From: RGIG8775 sp045128735
GTDB lineage: Bacteria > Bacillota > Clostridia > Oscillospirales > CAG-272
NCBI GenBank assembly: GCA_045128735.1
Contig: JBGVRT010000120.1
Location: 62,001 to 126,000 of the forward strand
Direction of reading: 5' to 3'
Length of the DNA: 64,000 bases
The notes beneath the pieces were generated by a model that saw only the letters and a list, made by a program, of their open reading frames with translations, was not told the DNA's origin and did no database searches. Of the stretch, positions 33,114-41,512 are shown piece after piece (the stretch's first letter is position 1; every line of letters starts with the position of its first letter). The translations under genes and the position numbers were made by a program.

Positions 33114-34301
33114 ATGGGAAAGCTTGTTATAAATCATAATCTTGTAACGCCCGAAAAGGCGGAAGCCCTTGTAAAAATCTGTCCTTTTAACGCTATTACC
33201 TATGAAGGTGGAAAAATTGATATAACCTCTGCCTGCAAGATGTGTAAAATGTGCGTCCGTAAGGGCGGAGGCCTTGTTGACTACGTTGAGGAAACGACAA
33301 ACGAGATAGATAAATCGCAGTGGAATGGAATATGCGTATACGCCGATTGCGCGGGCGGAAAGATTCACCGCGTAACCTTTGAGCTTTGCGGAAAAGCTAA
33401 GGAGCTTGCGGCAGTTACCGGTCACCCCATATACGCTATACTTATCGGTCACAACGTAAGTGAAAACGCAAGCGAGCTTCTTCGCTACGGCGTTGATAAG
33501 GTGTTCGTTTACGACGCACCCGAGCTTGCCGAGTTCAGAATTGAGCCCTACACTGCGGCATTCTGTGACTTTATCGAGAAGGAAAAGCCCTCGTCTATTC
33601 TCGTGGGCGCAACCAATCTCGGACGTCAGCTTGCACCGAGAGTTGCGGCGCGTTGCCGCACGGGACTTACGGCTGACTGTACCGTTCTTGAAATGAAGGA
33701 AAACACCGACCTTGTGCAGATTCGTCCCGCATTCGGCGGCAACATTATGGCGCAGATAATCACGCCCAACACAAGACCCCAGTTCTGTACCGCAAGATAT
33801 AAGGTGTTTACCGAGCCAAAGCCTGTTGATAATCCCAATGGCGAAATTGTGAAAATGACAGTTACGACAAAGATGCTTGAGTCGGCAATCGAGGTTATTT
33901 CCACTTCAGATAAGCCCAAGGATATAGATATTGCCGAGGCTGATGTTATCGTTGCGGTTGGACGCGGAGCCTCAAGCGAGGCTATGCGCGCGCAGGCTAA
34001 GGAGCTTGCTGACCTCTTGGGCGGTGTTGTTGCCTGCACAAGACCGATGGTTGAGAGCAATATTTTTGACGCTAAGCGACAGATAGGACTTTCGGGCAGA
34101 ACAGTAAAGCCCAAGCTTATAATCTGCCTCGGTATATCGGGCGCGGTTCAGTTTGCCGCGGGTATGAAGTCGTCGGATTGCATAGTTGCAATAAATAGCG
34201 ATGAAAAAGCACCTATATTTGACGTGGCACACTATTGCGTGGTGGGCGACGTTAATGAGATTGTTCCTAAGCTTATAAATAAAATAAAGGGGGATAAGTG
34301 A
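33114..34301 (+). CDS. etfA: Electron transfer flavoprotein subunit alpha with ferredoxin-like N-terminus
   Basis: 395 residues. An N-terminal extension of about 60 residues carries Cys23 (ICPFNAI) and Cys41, 44, 47 (CKMCKMC), enough for one [4Fe-4S] cluster, as in LctC-type subunits of electron-confurcating lactate dehydrogenases. The FAD domain follows: VAVGRGASSEAM, RQIGLSGRTVKPKL, and LGISGAVQFAAGM near residue 340. In most EtfA proteins that last motif has His after the Gln; here it is Phe. The complex would couple lactate oxidation to NAD with ferredoxin oxidation. The stop overlaps the next start. Confidence 0.92.
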   Translation: MGKLVINHNLVTPEKAEALVKICPFNAITYEGGKIDITSACKMCKMCVRKGGGLVDYVEETTNEIDKSQWNGICVYADCAGGKIHRVTFELCGKAKELAAVTGHPIYAILIGHNVSENASELLRYGVDKVFVYDAPELAEFRIEPYTAAFCDFIEKEKPSSILVGATNLGRQLAPRVAARCRTGLTADCTVLEMKENTDLVQIRPAFGGNIMAQIITPNTRPQFCTARYKVFTEPKPVDNPNGEIVKMTVTTKMLESAIEVISTSDKPKDIDIAEADVIVAVGRGASSEAMRAQAKELADLLGGVVACTRPMVESNIFDAKRQIGLSGRTVKPKLIICLGISGAVQFAAGMKSSDCIVAINSDEKAPIFDVAHYCVVGDVNEIVPKLINKIKGDK

Positions 34302-35695
34302 TGTATAATAAGGTAACAGAAAAAGACCTGGCGGCGCTTAAGGCTATCGTCGGGGAAAGCGAAGTTCTTTTTGGGAACGAAATAAATCACGATTATTCCC
34401 ACGATGAGCTCGGCGGCATCGAGAAAATGCCCGAGGCGCTTGTCCGCGTTCATTCTACAGAGCAGGTTTCCGAGGTTATGAAGCTTGCCTATGAGCGCAA
34501 TATTCCGGTAACCGTAAGAGGAAGCGGAACGGGGCTTGTAGGCGCGGCAGTTGCGGTTGAAGGCGGAATTCTGCTTGAGACTACCAAGATGAATAAGATC
34601 CTTTCGCTTAATAAGGATACGCTTACGGTAACTGTTCAGCCGGGCGTACTCCTTATGGAGCTTGCGGCGTTTGCCGAGGAAAACGACTTTCTTTACCCGC
34701 CCGACCCCGGTGAGAAATCGGCGACAATCGGCGGAAATATCTCCACAAACGCGGGCGGAATGAGAGCCGTCAAGTACGGAGTAACAAGAGATTACGTACG
34801 TTCGCTTACCGTGGTAATGCCAAACGGAGAAATTCTCACTCTTGGTGCAACGGTTGCAAAAAACAGCTCGGGTTATAGCCTTAAAGACCTTGTTATCGGT
34901 TCAGAGGGAACGCTTTGTATTATCTGCGAGGCGGTGCTCAAGCTTGTTCCTCTGCCTAAGGTTTCGGTAAGCCTTCTCGTGCCCTTCAAGGATATGAAAA
35001 GCGCAATCGAGGCTGTTCCGAAGATTATCTGCACTAAGGTAACTCCCACAGCTATCGAATATATGTCGCGCGACACCATTCTTTTCTCTGAGGATTATCT
35101 CGGAAAGAAATTCCCCGATACAAAGAACGACGCATATATTCTTCTTACCTTTGACGGCAATACCGATGCACAGGTCGAGCAGGATATGAGCATTGTTGCT
35201 AACCTTTGCCTTGAGATAGGCGCGCTTGACGCGTATATCGTGGATACAGAGGAGCGCAAAAAGTCGGTCTGGTCCGCGCGCGGTGCATTCCTTGAGGCGA
35301 TAAAGGCGTCAACTACCGAAATGGACGAGTGCGACGTTGTGGTTCCCGTAAACAAGGTGGACGAGTTTATCAAATATACCCACGCTCTTGCCGATAAGTA
35401 CGGCGTGAGAATTCCCAGCTTCGGTCACGCGGGCGACGGAAATCTTCACGTTTATATCTGCCGCGACGGGCTCGAACAGGATAAGTGGGAGACTACACTT
35501 GCATCTTGCTTTGACGATATGTACCGCAAAGCCGAGGAGCTTGGCGGACTTGTATCGGGCGAGCACGGCATAGGCTACGCTAAAAAAGAATTCCTTGAAA
35601 AGCAGTACGGCGAAACGCCTATCGCACTTATGCAGGGAATTAAAAAGACCTTTGACCCCAAAAACATTCTCAATCCGGGAAAGGTCTGCTTCTGA
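34301..35695 (+). CDS. lctD: FAD-linked lactate/glycolate dehydrogenase subunit, LctD/GlcD type
   Basis: 464 residues from ATG 34301 (a GTG three bases earlier is also in frame). A PCMH-type FAD domain is shown by VRGSGTGLVGAAVAVEGG and PDPGEKSATIGGNISTNAGG; the C-terminal FAD-oxidase domain contains SFGHAGDGNLHV and SGEHGIGYAKKEF, the metal/FAD-contact region of this family. With EtfAB directly upstream (one-base TGATG overlap) it matches the LctBCD lactate dehydrogenase of acetogens, so lactate is the likely substrate, with 2-hydroxyacids such as glycolate as alternatives. No lactate permease is present. Confidence 0.9.
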   Translation: MYNKVTEKDLAALKAIVGESEVLFGNEINHDYSHDELGGIEKMPEALVRVHSTEQVSEVMKLAYERNIPVTVRGSGTGLVGAAVAVEGGILLETTKMNKILSLNKDTLTVTVQPGVLLMELAAFAEENDFLYPPDPGEKSATIGGNISTNAGGMRAVKYGVTRDYVRSLTVVMPNGEILTLGATVAKNSSGYSLKDLVIGSEGTLCIICEAVLKLVPLPKVSVSLLVPFKDMKSAIEAVPKIICTKVTPTAIEYMSRDTILFSEDYLGKKFPDTKNDAYILLTFDGNTDAQVEQDMSIVANLCLEIGALDAYIVDTEERKKSVWSARGAFLEAIKASTTEMDECDVVVPVNKVDEFIKYTHALADKYGVRIPSFGHAGDGNLHVYICRDGLEQDKWETTLASCFDDMYRKAEELGGLVSGEHGIGYAKKEFLEKQYGETPIALMQGIKKTFDPKNILNPGKVCF

Positions 35696-35703
35696 TAAAA
35701 CCA

Positions 35704-35742
35704 AAAGGGGCTGTGCTCTTAACGAGCCTGCCCCTTGTTCTA
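35704..35742 (+). terminator. Terminator after lctD
   Basis: AAGGGGC...GCTC and GAGC...GCCCCTT form an interrupted long stem, then TTGTTC. It ends the lactate operon. Confidence 0.7.
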
Positions 35743-35888
35743 TTTGCGCTATGTGCTCCTTGGGCGATTGCGCCGGCGGTAATTTGTACGGTTATAATAA
35801 TCTTATAACGTTGACCTTGCTATGGGATGTAGTAATATATTTCAAGAGCAATTCTTTTAGTGTGGGTCTACGGAGCGTGGAATGTGAG

Positions 35889-35953
35889 TGTGGTAATTCT
35901 TTTGCTAATTCCACAAAAAAAGGGTTTACAAAAGAGAAAAAATGTTGTATCAT
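35889..35953 (+). promoter_or_regulatory. Promoter and candidate operator of the XRE-PfkB operon
   Basis: TTTACA (35925-35930), 17 bases, TATCAT (35948-35953). Just upstream, 35889-35915 reads TGTGG.TAATTC ... GAATTA-like symmetry ending CCACA, an imperfect inverted repeat of 27 bases. It could be the binding site for the HTH domain of the kinase encoded downstream. Confidence 0.55.
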
Positions 35954-35979
35954 TAAGATAGAATGCAAGGAGGTATGAT

Positions 35980-37194
35980 ATGAACTCAAAAGCAATAGGC
36001 GCTACCATAGCGGCGTACAGAAAGAAAACAGGGTGCACCCAGGCAGAGCTTGCGGAAAAGCTTAACATAAGTAATAAGACTGTAAGCAAGTGGGAAAACG
36101 GTCAGGGCTACCCTGACATTGTACATCTTCCTTTACTTGCAAAGTGTCTCGGTGTAAGTGTTGACGACCTTCTTTCGGATAAAAAAAGCGGAATCGTCGT
36201 GGCGGGAAATATTATACTTGACGTGGTAAAGACCATAGATAAATATCCCGAGCAGGGAATGCTCGGTTACGTGTCCTCGTCCACAAAGGCAATCGGAGGA
36301 TGCGCTCCAAATACCGCAACAGACCTCGCGGTTATCGACAGCACAATTCCCGTGTCGGTTATCGGTAAAATAGGAGACGACGAATACGGACGATTTCTGC
36401 TTGAAAAGCTCCGCGCAAAGGGCGTAGACGTTTCCGAGGTAAAGGTTTCCAAAACAAGCAACACAAGCTTTACCGACGTAATGAGTCTTGCCACGGGTGA
36501 GCGTACCTTCTTCAACTATAAGGGCGCAAACGCCGAATTTTCTCCCGAGGATATAGATCTGGCATCGCTCCGCTGCAAGATACTTCACATAGGCTACATA
36601 CTTCTGCTTGATATGTTTGACCGCGAGGATAAGGAATACGGCACGGTAATGGCAAGATTCTTAAGCGAGGTGCGCGCACTCGGTATAAAAACCTCGGTGG
36701 ACGTTGTAAGCAGTAGTAACGCTGAAGAATATAAGGCTAAAATCTTGCCCGCGTTGCCTTATACCGACTACCTTATAATAAACGAGACCGAAGTGTGCAC
36801 CACTTGGGGGCTTGACCCAAGACACGCAGACGGAAGCCTTAACGTTGAAGCTATTAAGCTTGCTATGGAGAAAACTATGGCGGCAGGCGTGGGTGAAAAG
36901 GTAATAATCCACGCAAAAGAGGGCGGCTTCTGCCTCGATAAGAACGGAAGCTTTACAAAGATAGGCTCGCTGAAAATCCCCGCAGAGCTTATTGCGGGAA
37001 GCGTTGGCGCAGGCGACGCGTTCTGCGCGGGCTGTTTGTACGGTATTTATAACGGATATTCTGATTCCGAGATACTTGAGTTCGGTTCAGCTTCGGCGGC
37101 GTGCAGTCTGTTTTCGGATAACTCGGTTGACGGAATGAAAAATAAAAAGGAAATTCGTAAGCTTTCCGAAAGCTACGAGAGAAGGGAGATATAA
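35980..37194 (+). CDS. Fusion of an XRE-type HTH domain to a PfkB carbohydrate kinase
   Basis: 404 residues. Residues 1 to about 62 are an XRE/Cro-type helix-turn-helix (IGATIAAYRKKTGCTQAELA; SNKTVSKWENGQGYPD; LGVSVDDLL). From about residue 70 a complete PfkB kinase follows: VVAGNIILDVVKTIDKYP, GGCAPNTATDLAVI, and the ATP/anion-hole motif AGSVGAGDAFCAGC near 340, whose Asp is the catalytic base. The frame is continuous with no stop or shift between the parts and one strong ribosome binding site (GCAAGGAGGTATGAT). It heads an operon with a class II aldolase and a D-lyxose isomerase. Probably a self-regulating ketose kinase; the sugar is unknown. Confidence 0.85.
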   Translation: MNSKAIGATIAAYRKKTGCTQAELAEKLNISNKTVSKWENGQGYPDIVHLPLLAKCLGVSVDDLLSDKKSGIVVAGNIILDVVKTIDKYPEQGMLGYVSSSTKAIGGCAPNTATDLAVIDSTIPVSVIGKIGDDEYGRFLLEKLRAKGVDVSEVKVSKTSNTSFTDVMSLATGERTFFNYKGANAEFSPEDIDLASLRCKILHIGYILLLDMFDREDKEYGTVMARFLSEVRALGIKTSVDVVSSSNAEEYKAKILPALPYTDYLIINETEVCTTWGLDPRHADGSLNVEAIKLAMEKTMAAGVGEKVIIHAKEGGFCLDKNGSFTKIGSLKIPAELIAGSVGAGDAFCAGCLYGIYNGYSDSEILEFGSASAACSLFSDNSVDGMKNKKEIRKLSESYERREI

Positions 37195-37195
37195 A

Positions 37196-38032
37196 ATGCT
37201 TGTAAATCTTAATGACGTTCTGCCAAAAGCGCAGAAGGAACACTATGCAGTCGGTCTTTTCAACACCACCGACACAGATATGCTTGAGGGCGTTATCGCC
37301 GCCGCAGAGGAAATGTGCGCACCCGTAATTATAGGAACTGCCGAGGTTCTTCTCCCTTACGGAGAGCTTAAGCTTATTGCTCCCTCTATAATTGAGGCGG
37401 CAAAGCGCGCAACTGTTCCTGTAGTCGTTCACTACGACCACGGACTTACCTTTGACAGATGCATAGAGGCGCTCAAGCTGGGATTTTCCAGTATTATGTT
37501 CGACGGCTCTGCAAACGACGAGGCGGAAAACCTCAAGCAGACCGCTGAAATGGTAAAAATAGCTCACTCAATGGGCGTAAGCGTTGAGGGCGAGATTGGT
37601 CACGTGGGTCAGGCGGCATCGGGCGACGGTAACGACAGCGATATGTATACCACCCCCGAGGAAGCTGTTAATTTTGTAAATGCAACGGGAGTTGACGCGC
37701 TTGCTATCGCAATAGGAACAGCTCACGGCGCATATAAGACCAAGCCCAAGCTTGACATCGGCAGACTTTCGGAGATTCGCGCAGCTCTTGACACGCCTCT
37801 CGTGCTTCACGGCGGCTCGGGTCTTTCGGACGACGATTTCAGAAATACAGTTAAAAACGGTATCGCCAAGGTTAATATTTTCACCGACCTCTGCAACGCA
37901 GGCGAAAAGGCTATGCGTCAAGGACTTGACGAGGGTAAGGCATACCTTGATATCAGAAATATGAAGGTTGAAGAAATCAAAAACGCCGTAAAGCGTAAAA
38001 TAGAGCTTTTCGGCTGTGCGGGAAAGGCGTAA
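37196..38032 (+). CDS. Class II fructose-bisphosphate aldolase family protein
   Basis: 278 residues, the short form typical of the Fba/GatY/KbaY group. Zinc and substrate motifs: VVVHYDHGLTFDRC near residue 78 (HxDH), MFDGSAND, EGEIGHVGQA, IGTAHGAYKTKPKL and LHGGSGLSDDDF. It cleaves a ketose (bis)phosphate to dihydroxyacetone phosphate and an aldehyde. It starts one base after the HTH-PfkB kinase, so the kinase product is likely its substrate. Whether that is fructose-1,6-bisphosphate, tagatose-1,6-bisphosphate or a ketose-1-phosphate cannot be read from sequence. Confidence 0.9.
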   Translation: MLVNLNDVLPKAQKEHYAVGLFNTTDTDMLEGVIAAAEEMCAPVIIGTAEVLLPYGELKLIAPSIIEAAKRATVPVVVHYDHGLTFDRCIEALKLGFSSIMFDGSANDEAENLKQTAEMVKIAHSMGVSVEGEIGHVGQAASGDGNDSDMYTTPEEAVNFVNATGVDALAIAIGTAHGAYKTKPKLDIGRLSEIRAALDTPLVLHGGSGLSDDDFRNTVKNGIAKVNIFTDLCNAGEKAMRQGLDEGKAYLDIRNMKVEEIKNAVKRKIELFGCAGKA

Positions 38033-38036
38033 GATT

Positions 38037-38726
38037 ATGAAAAGAAGCGAAATAAATAAAGCACTTAAAGAACTGGAAGCTATGTGCGAGAAATACTCCT
38101 GCTATCTTCCTCCTTTTTGCCATTTTACACCCGAGGAGTGGGCAGAGAAGGGTCACGAATACGATGAGGTAAGAGACTGTATGCTCGGTTGGGATATCAC
38201 CGACTTCGGCTACGGCGAATTCGATAAAAAGGGATTCTCGCTTATTACCATCCGCAACGGAAGCCAGAAGGATACCGAGAAATATCCCAAGGTATACGCC
38301 GAAAAATTGCTTTACCTTAAGGAGGGACAGTATTCTCTCAATCATTTCCATTGGTATAAGACAGAGGACATAATCAACCGCGGCGGCGGAAATATTCTCA
38401 TCAGAGTTTATAATTCGCTTCCTAACGAAGAAGTGGATTATGAGTCGGACGTCACAGTTTACACCGACGGACGTTCCTTTACCGTTCCCGCAGGAACGCA
38501 GGTAAGGCTTACCCCCGGCGAAAGCATTTACGTTTACCGTGGACTCTACCACGATTTTGAGGTCGAGCCGGGTACGGGCGCGGTGCTTCTCGGTGAGGTC
38601 AGCCAGTGCAACGATGATAATAACGATAACCGCTTTGCGGAGCAGAACGCTATCCGATTCTCCGAGATTGAGGAGGATGAACCGCCCTACAGACTTCTCT
38701 GTAACGAGTATCCCGCGGCAAAATAA
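38037..38726 (+). CDS. D-lyxose/D-mannose isomerase family protein
   Basis: 229 residues from ATG 38037; seven more codons are open upstream but overlap the aldolase end. It belongs to the cupin-type D-lyxose ketol-isomerase family (DUF1498-like): metal ligands are visible in SLNHFHWYKTEDI near residues 100-112 (two His and Glu) and YRGLYHDFEVEPGTG near 165-180 (His). Such enzymes convert D-lyxose to D-xylulose and D-mannose to D-fructose. As last gene after a ketose kinase and an aldolase, it probably supplies the ketose. A terminator follows. Confidence 0.85.
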   Translation: MKRSEINKALKELEAMCEKYSCYLPPFCHFTPEEWAEKGHEYDEVRDCMLGWDITDFGYGEFDKKGFSLITIRNGSQKDTEKYPKVYAEKLLYLKEGQYSLNHFHWYKTEDIINRGGGNILIRVYNSLPNEEVDYESDVTVYTDGRSFTVPAGTQVRLTPGESIYVYRGLYHDFEVEPGTGAVLLGEVSQCNDDNNDNRFAEQNAIRFSEIEEDEPPYRLLCNEYPAAK

Positions 38727-38734
38727 AACATTAA

Positions 38735-38771
38735 AAAAGGAGCTGACTCGCTAAGAATTCAGCTCCTTTTG
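38735..38771. terminator. Terminator after the kinase-aldolase-isomerase operon
   Basis: AAAAGGAGCTGA and TCAGCTCCTTTT, 12-bp perfect stem with a 12-base loop, usable on both strands between convergent genes. Confidence 0.88.
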
Positions 38772-38833
38772 CACTCCCGTGATTTGTGAGAACGTGGTGC
38801 ATCAAATCCCAATTTACCTTTGCTCAAAGGGTT

Positions 38834-39667
38834 TTAACCGTCAAAATTCTGCAATCTGTCTCTGCCTGCCTGACTTTGACGTCTGTATTCGGTGGGAGTC
38901 ATACCAAACTTTTTATGAAAGAATTTTGAGAAATAAAGCCTGTCCTTGAATCCCGATGCCTTTGCGGTCTCGGATATGGAAAAGCTTGTCTCGCGCAAGA
39001 GTGTTTGCGCTTTTTTTATGCGGAAATTGGTTATCGCCTCGCGTATGGATAAGCCCGTATCCTTTTTGAAGCTTCGTTCAAGATGGCTTCGGTCAACGTG
39101 ATATTTTTTAGCTACGTCAGCAACCTTAACCTCCTCGGTATAGTGCGCCGCAATATAGGAAAGTATGTCTGCCGAACGCGCCGCTTTCAGCTCGGTCTCC
39201 TTTTCGCAACTTTCTGCTATTATCGAGATAAGCTCGCAAAGCAGGCTTTTTAAGCGCATTACCTGAGAGGGGGAGGGGCTTTTTGTCGTTCCGTATATCA
39301 TATTGAGTATTTCCTCTGCGCGCGCTGTGTCGGCGCATTTTACTATAGGAGATTGAGGGGTTATGCCAAGCCCCTTGAGGAAAATGTCGAGGTCAGCACT
39401 TCCCACGCCCACCCATTTTATAGACCAAGTGCCGTGGGCGCGGTAGTGGTATTCGGTGTCGGGAAACATAACTATAAGGTCACCCGCGCCAAAGGAGAGA
39501 GTTCTGCCATCCATAAAAAGCGACGCCTCGCCCTCGCGCACAAGGGTTATTATAAAATGAGTACGCTTGACAGGACCGTATTCGTGGTTGAAGGTCTTTT
39601 CGCGCTCGCCCCCAAAATAAAGGTCAACGTTGCATCCGTATTGCTGTGAAAATACTGTTTCTGTCAT
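38834..39667 (-). CDS. AraC-family transcriptional regulator
   Basis: 277 residues. The start (MTETVFSQQYG) follows AGAGAGGTGATATT. The N-terminal half is a cupin-like sugar-binding domain (VREGEASLFMDGRTLSFGAGDLIVMFPD), and residues about 175-270 hold the double helix-turn-helix (VADVAKKYHVDRSHLERSFKKDTG; ISETAKASGFKDRLYFSKFFHKKFGMTPTEYRR). It is divergent from the sugar-acid operon at 39797 and is its likely activator. Direct AAAAAG repeats in the divergent region, and AAAAAAGTCAT repeats before the 43499 gene, are candidate sites. Confidence 0.93.
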   Translation of the reverse strand: MTETVFSQQYGCNVDLYFGGEREKTFNHEYGPVKRTHFIITLVREGEASLFMDGRTLSFGAGDLIVMFPDTEYHYRAHGTWSIKWVGVGSADLDIFLKGLGITPQSPIVKCADTARAEEILNMIYGTTKSPSPSQVMRLKSLLCELISIIAESCEKETELKAARSADILSYIAAHYTEEVKVADVAKKYHVDRSHLERSFKKDTGLSIREAITNFRIKKAQTLLRETSFSISETAKASGFKDRLYFSKFFHKKFGMTPTEYRRQSQAGRDRLQNFDG

Positions 39668-39693
39668 AATATCACCTCTCTGTAATAGTACCA

Positions 39694-39763
39694 CAAAAAG
39701 TCACAAATGTCAATATATATGCTTCAAAAAGCTATACACAATAAAAGACATATGTGCTATAAT
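39694..39763 (+). promoter_or_regulatory. Divergent AraC-type control region of the sugar-acid operon
   Basis: TATAAT at 39758-39763 has a poor -35 (TACACA, 39735-39740). CAAAAAGTCA (39694-39703) and CAAAAAGCTA (39725-39734) are direct repeats 31 bases apart; the second touches the -35 position. A weak -35 next to direct repeats is typical of AraC-activated promoters. Confidence 0.6.
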
Positions 39764-39796
39764 TGAATTGTAATCAATAAAAAGGGAGAAATTTTT

Positions 39797-41500
39797 ATGG
39801 AACATAATTACTCACCCAAATGGAAAAAGAGAGGCGACCGCACAGGACTTATCCGCAACGCGCTTCTTAAATCTATGGGCTATACCGACCAGGATATCGA
39901 AAAGCCCATCATAGGAATTATAAACACCTGGGCAGAGACCAACCCCGGACATCTGCACTTCAGACAGCTTTCCGAGGCGGTAAAGCGCGGAGTTTGGGCG
40001 GCAGGCGGTTTTCCCCTTGAGGTAAACACCCTTTCTATATGCGAGGTCTTTTTTGACATCTCAAGCCTTGTTTACAGAAATCTGCTTTCAATAACCACCG
40101 AGGAGCTTATCGAGCGTCATCCCTTTGACGGCGTGGTGCTTATCGGCGGATGTGATAAAAACGTGCCTGCTCAGCTTATGGCGGCTGTGTCGGCAAATAA
40201 GCCTACCATTTATCTTCCGGGCGGCGCAATGCTCCCGGGTAACTACAAGGGGCAGACGCTTGTTTGCGGTACGGATAGCTTCTATCTTTATAACCGCTAC
40301 ACCTCGGGCGAAATAAGCCTTGAGGAGATGACCAAGCACGAGGGCTGTCTCTACGGAAGTGCGGGCGCGTGCCCAATTATGGGTACGGCAAACACCTGCC
40401 AGACGGTTACCGAGGCACTTGGAATCGCGCTTCCTCACTCGGCGTCCTGCCTTGGCGTGTCGGCTGAAAAAATGAGAATAAGTGAAATGACGGGTAGACA
40501 GATAGTTGAGCTTGTACATAAGGATATCAGGTGCAACGATATCATTAACCGCAAGTCGATAGAAAATGCCATTCGCGTGCTTATGGCTACGGGCGGCTCT
40601 ACAAATCTTATTATTCACCTTGTTGCTATTGCCGCAAGAGCGGGAATTAAGCTTGACCTTATGGACTTCGAAAAGATAAGCCGCGAGACTCCCGTGCTTG
40701 TAAACGTAAAGCCTCACGGAACGGGTAACGTGGGCGTAAGCTTCCACGATGCGGGCGGAGTTGCCTCGCTTATGAAGGAGCTTGAGCCTATGCTCCATAC
40801 CGAGTGCCTTACCGTGAGCGGTCTTACCGTTGGCGAAAATCTTAAGGACGTTGATATGCCTTACGATACCGATATAATCAGACCTCTTGACAATCCTATC
40901 GAGGATAAGGGCGGTATTGCCGTGCTTTACGGAAATCTTGCCCCCAAAGGCGCGGTTATCAAGCGCAGTGCGGCAAGCAAGCACCTGCTTAACCACCGCG
41001 GACCCGCCAAGGTGTTTGAGAGCCTTGAGGAATGTCAGAAATATCTGCTTGATGAAAATTCCGAGGTTACCGCCGACACAGTGGTAGTGCTTCGCGGCTT
41101 CGGTCCTTGCGGTGCACCGGGTATGCCCGAAAACGGTAACTCGATGCCTCTCCCTCCCAAGCTTAAAAAGCAGGGAATCAACGACTTTGTAAGAATTACC
41201 GACGCAAGAATGTCGGGCGGTTGCTTTGGAACACAGATCCTTCACGTTGCTCCCGAAAGCGCGGTGGGCGGTCCTCTTGCGGCAGTACGTGACGGCGATA
41301 TTATTCACCTTGACGTAGACAATAATCTTATAGAGGTGGAGCTTACAGATGAGGAAATAGCCGAAAGACTCAAGAACTTTAAGCCTAAGCTTCACCCCGA
41401 TATCAAGCGCGGATTCGTTCGAAACTTTATTGACAACGTAACCCAAGCCGACGAGGGCTGTGATATGAAATATATGCAATACGTTCCCGATGAGGAGTAA
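39797..41500 (+). CDS. IlvD/Edd-family sugar-acid dehydratase
   Basis: 567 residues, the length of sugar-acid dehydratases. These iron-sulfur enzymes remove water from an aldonate to give a 2-keto-3-deoxy acid. Cys119 (IGGCDKNVPAQL) and Cys192 (SAGACPIMGTANT) match two of the three cluster cysteines. The first, usually in an NPCNxH-type motif, is Gly51 here (WAETNPGHLHFR). The C-terminal TDARMSGGCFGTQILHVAPE is intact. With a DapA-type aldolase and an SDR in the same operon it suggests a non-phosphorylating aldonate pathway; the true branched-chain IlvD is unlikely. Confidence 0.88.
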   Translation: MEHNYSPKWKKRGDRTGLIRNALLKSMGYTDQDIEKPIIGIINTWAETNPGHLHFRQLSEAVKRGVWAAGGFPLEVNTLSICEVFFDISSLVYRNLLSITTEELIERHPFDGVVLIGGCDKNVPAQLMAAVSANKPTIYLPGGAMLPGNYKGQTLVCGTDSFYLYNRYTSGEISLEEMTKHEGCLYGSAGACPIMGTANTCQTVTEALGIALPHSASCLGVSAEKMRISEMTGRQIVELVHKDIRCNDIINRKSIENAIRVLMATGGSTNLIIHLVAIAARAGIKLDLMDFEKISRETPVLVNVKPHGTGNVGVSFHDAGGVASLMKELEPMLHTECLTVSGLTVGENLKDVDMPYDTDIIRPLDNPIEDKGGIAVLYGNLAPKGAVIKRSAASKHLLNHRGPAKVFESLEECQKYLLDENSEVTADTVVVLRGFGPCGAPGMPENGNSMPLPPKLKKQGINDFVRITDARMSGGCFGTQILHVAPESAVGGPLAAVRDGDIIHLDVDNNLIEVELTDEEIAERLKNFKPKLHPDIKRGFVRNFIDNVTQADEGCDMKYMQYVPDEE

Positions 41501-41512
41501 AGGAGAAAGAAC

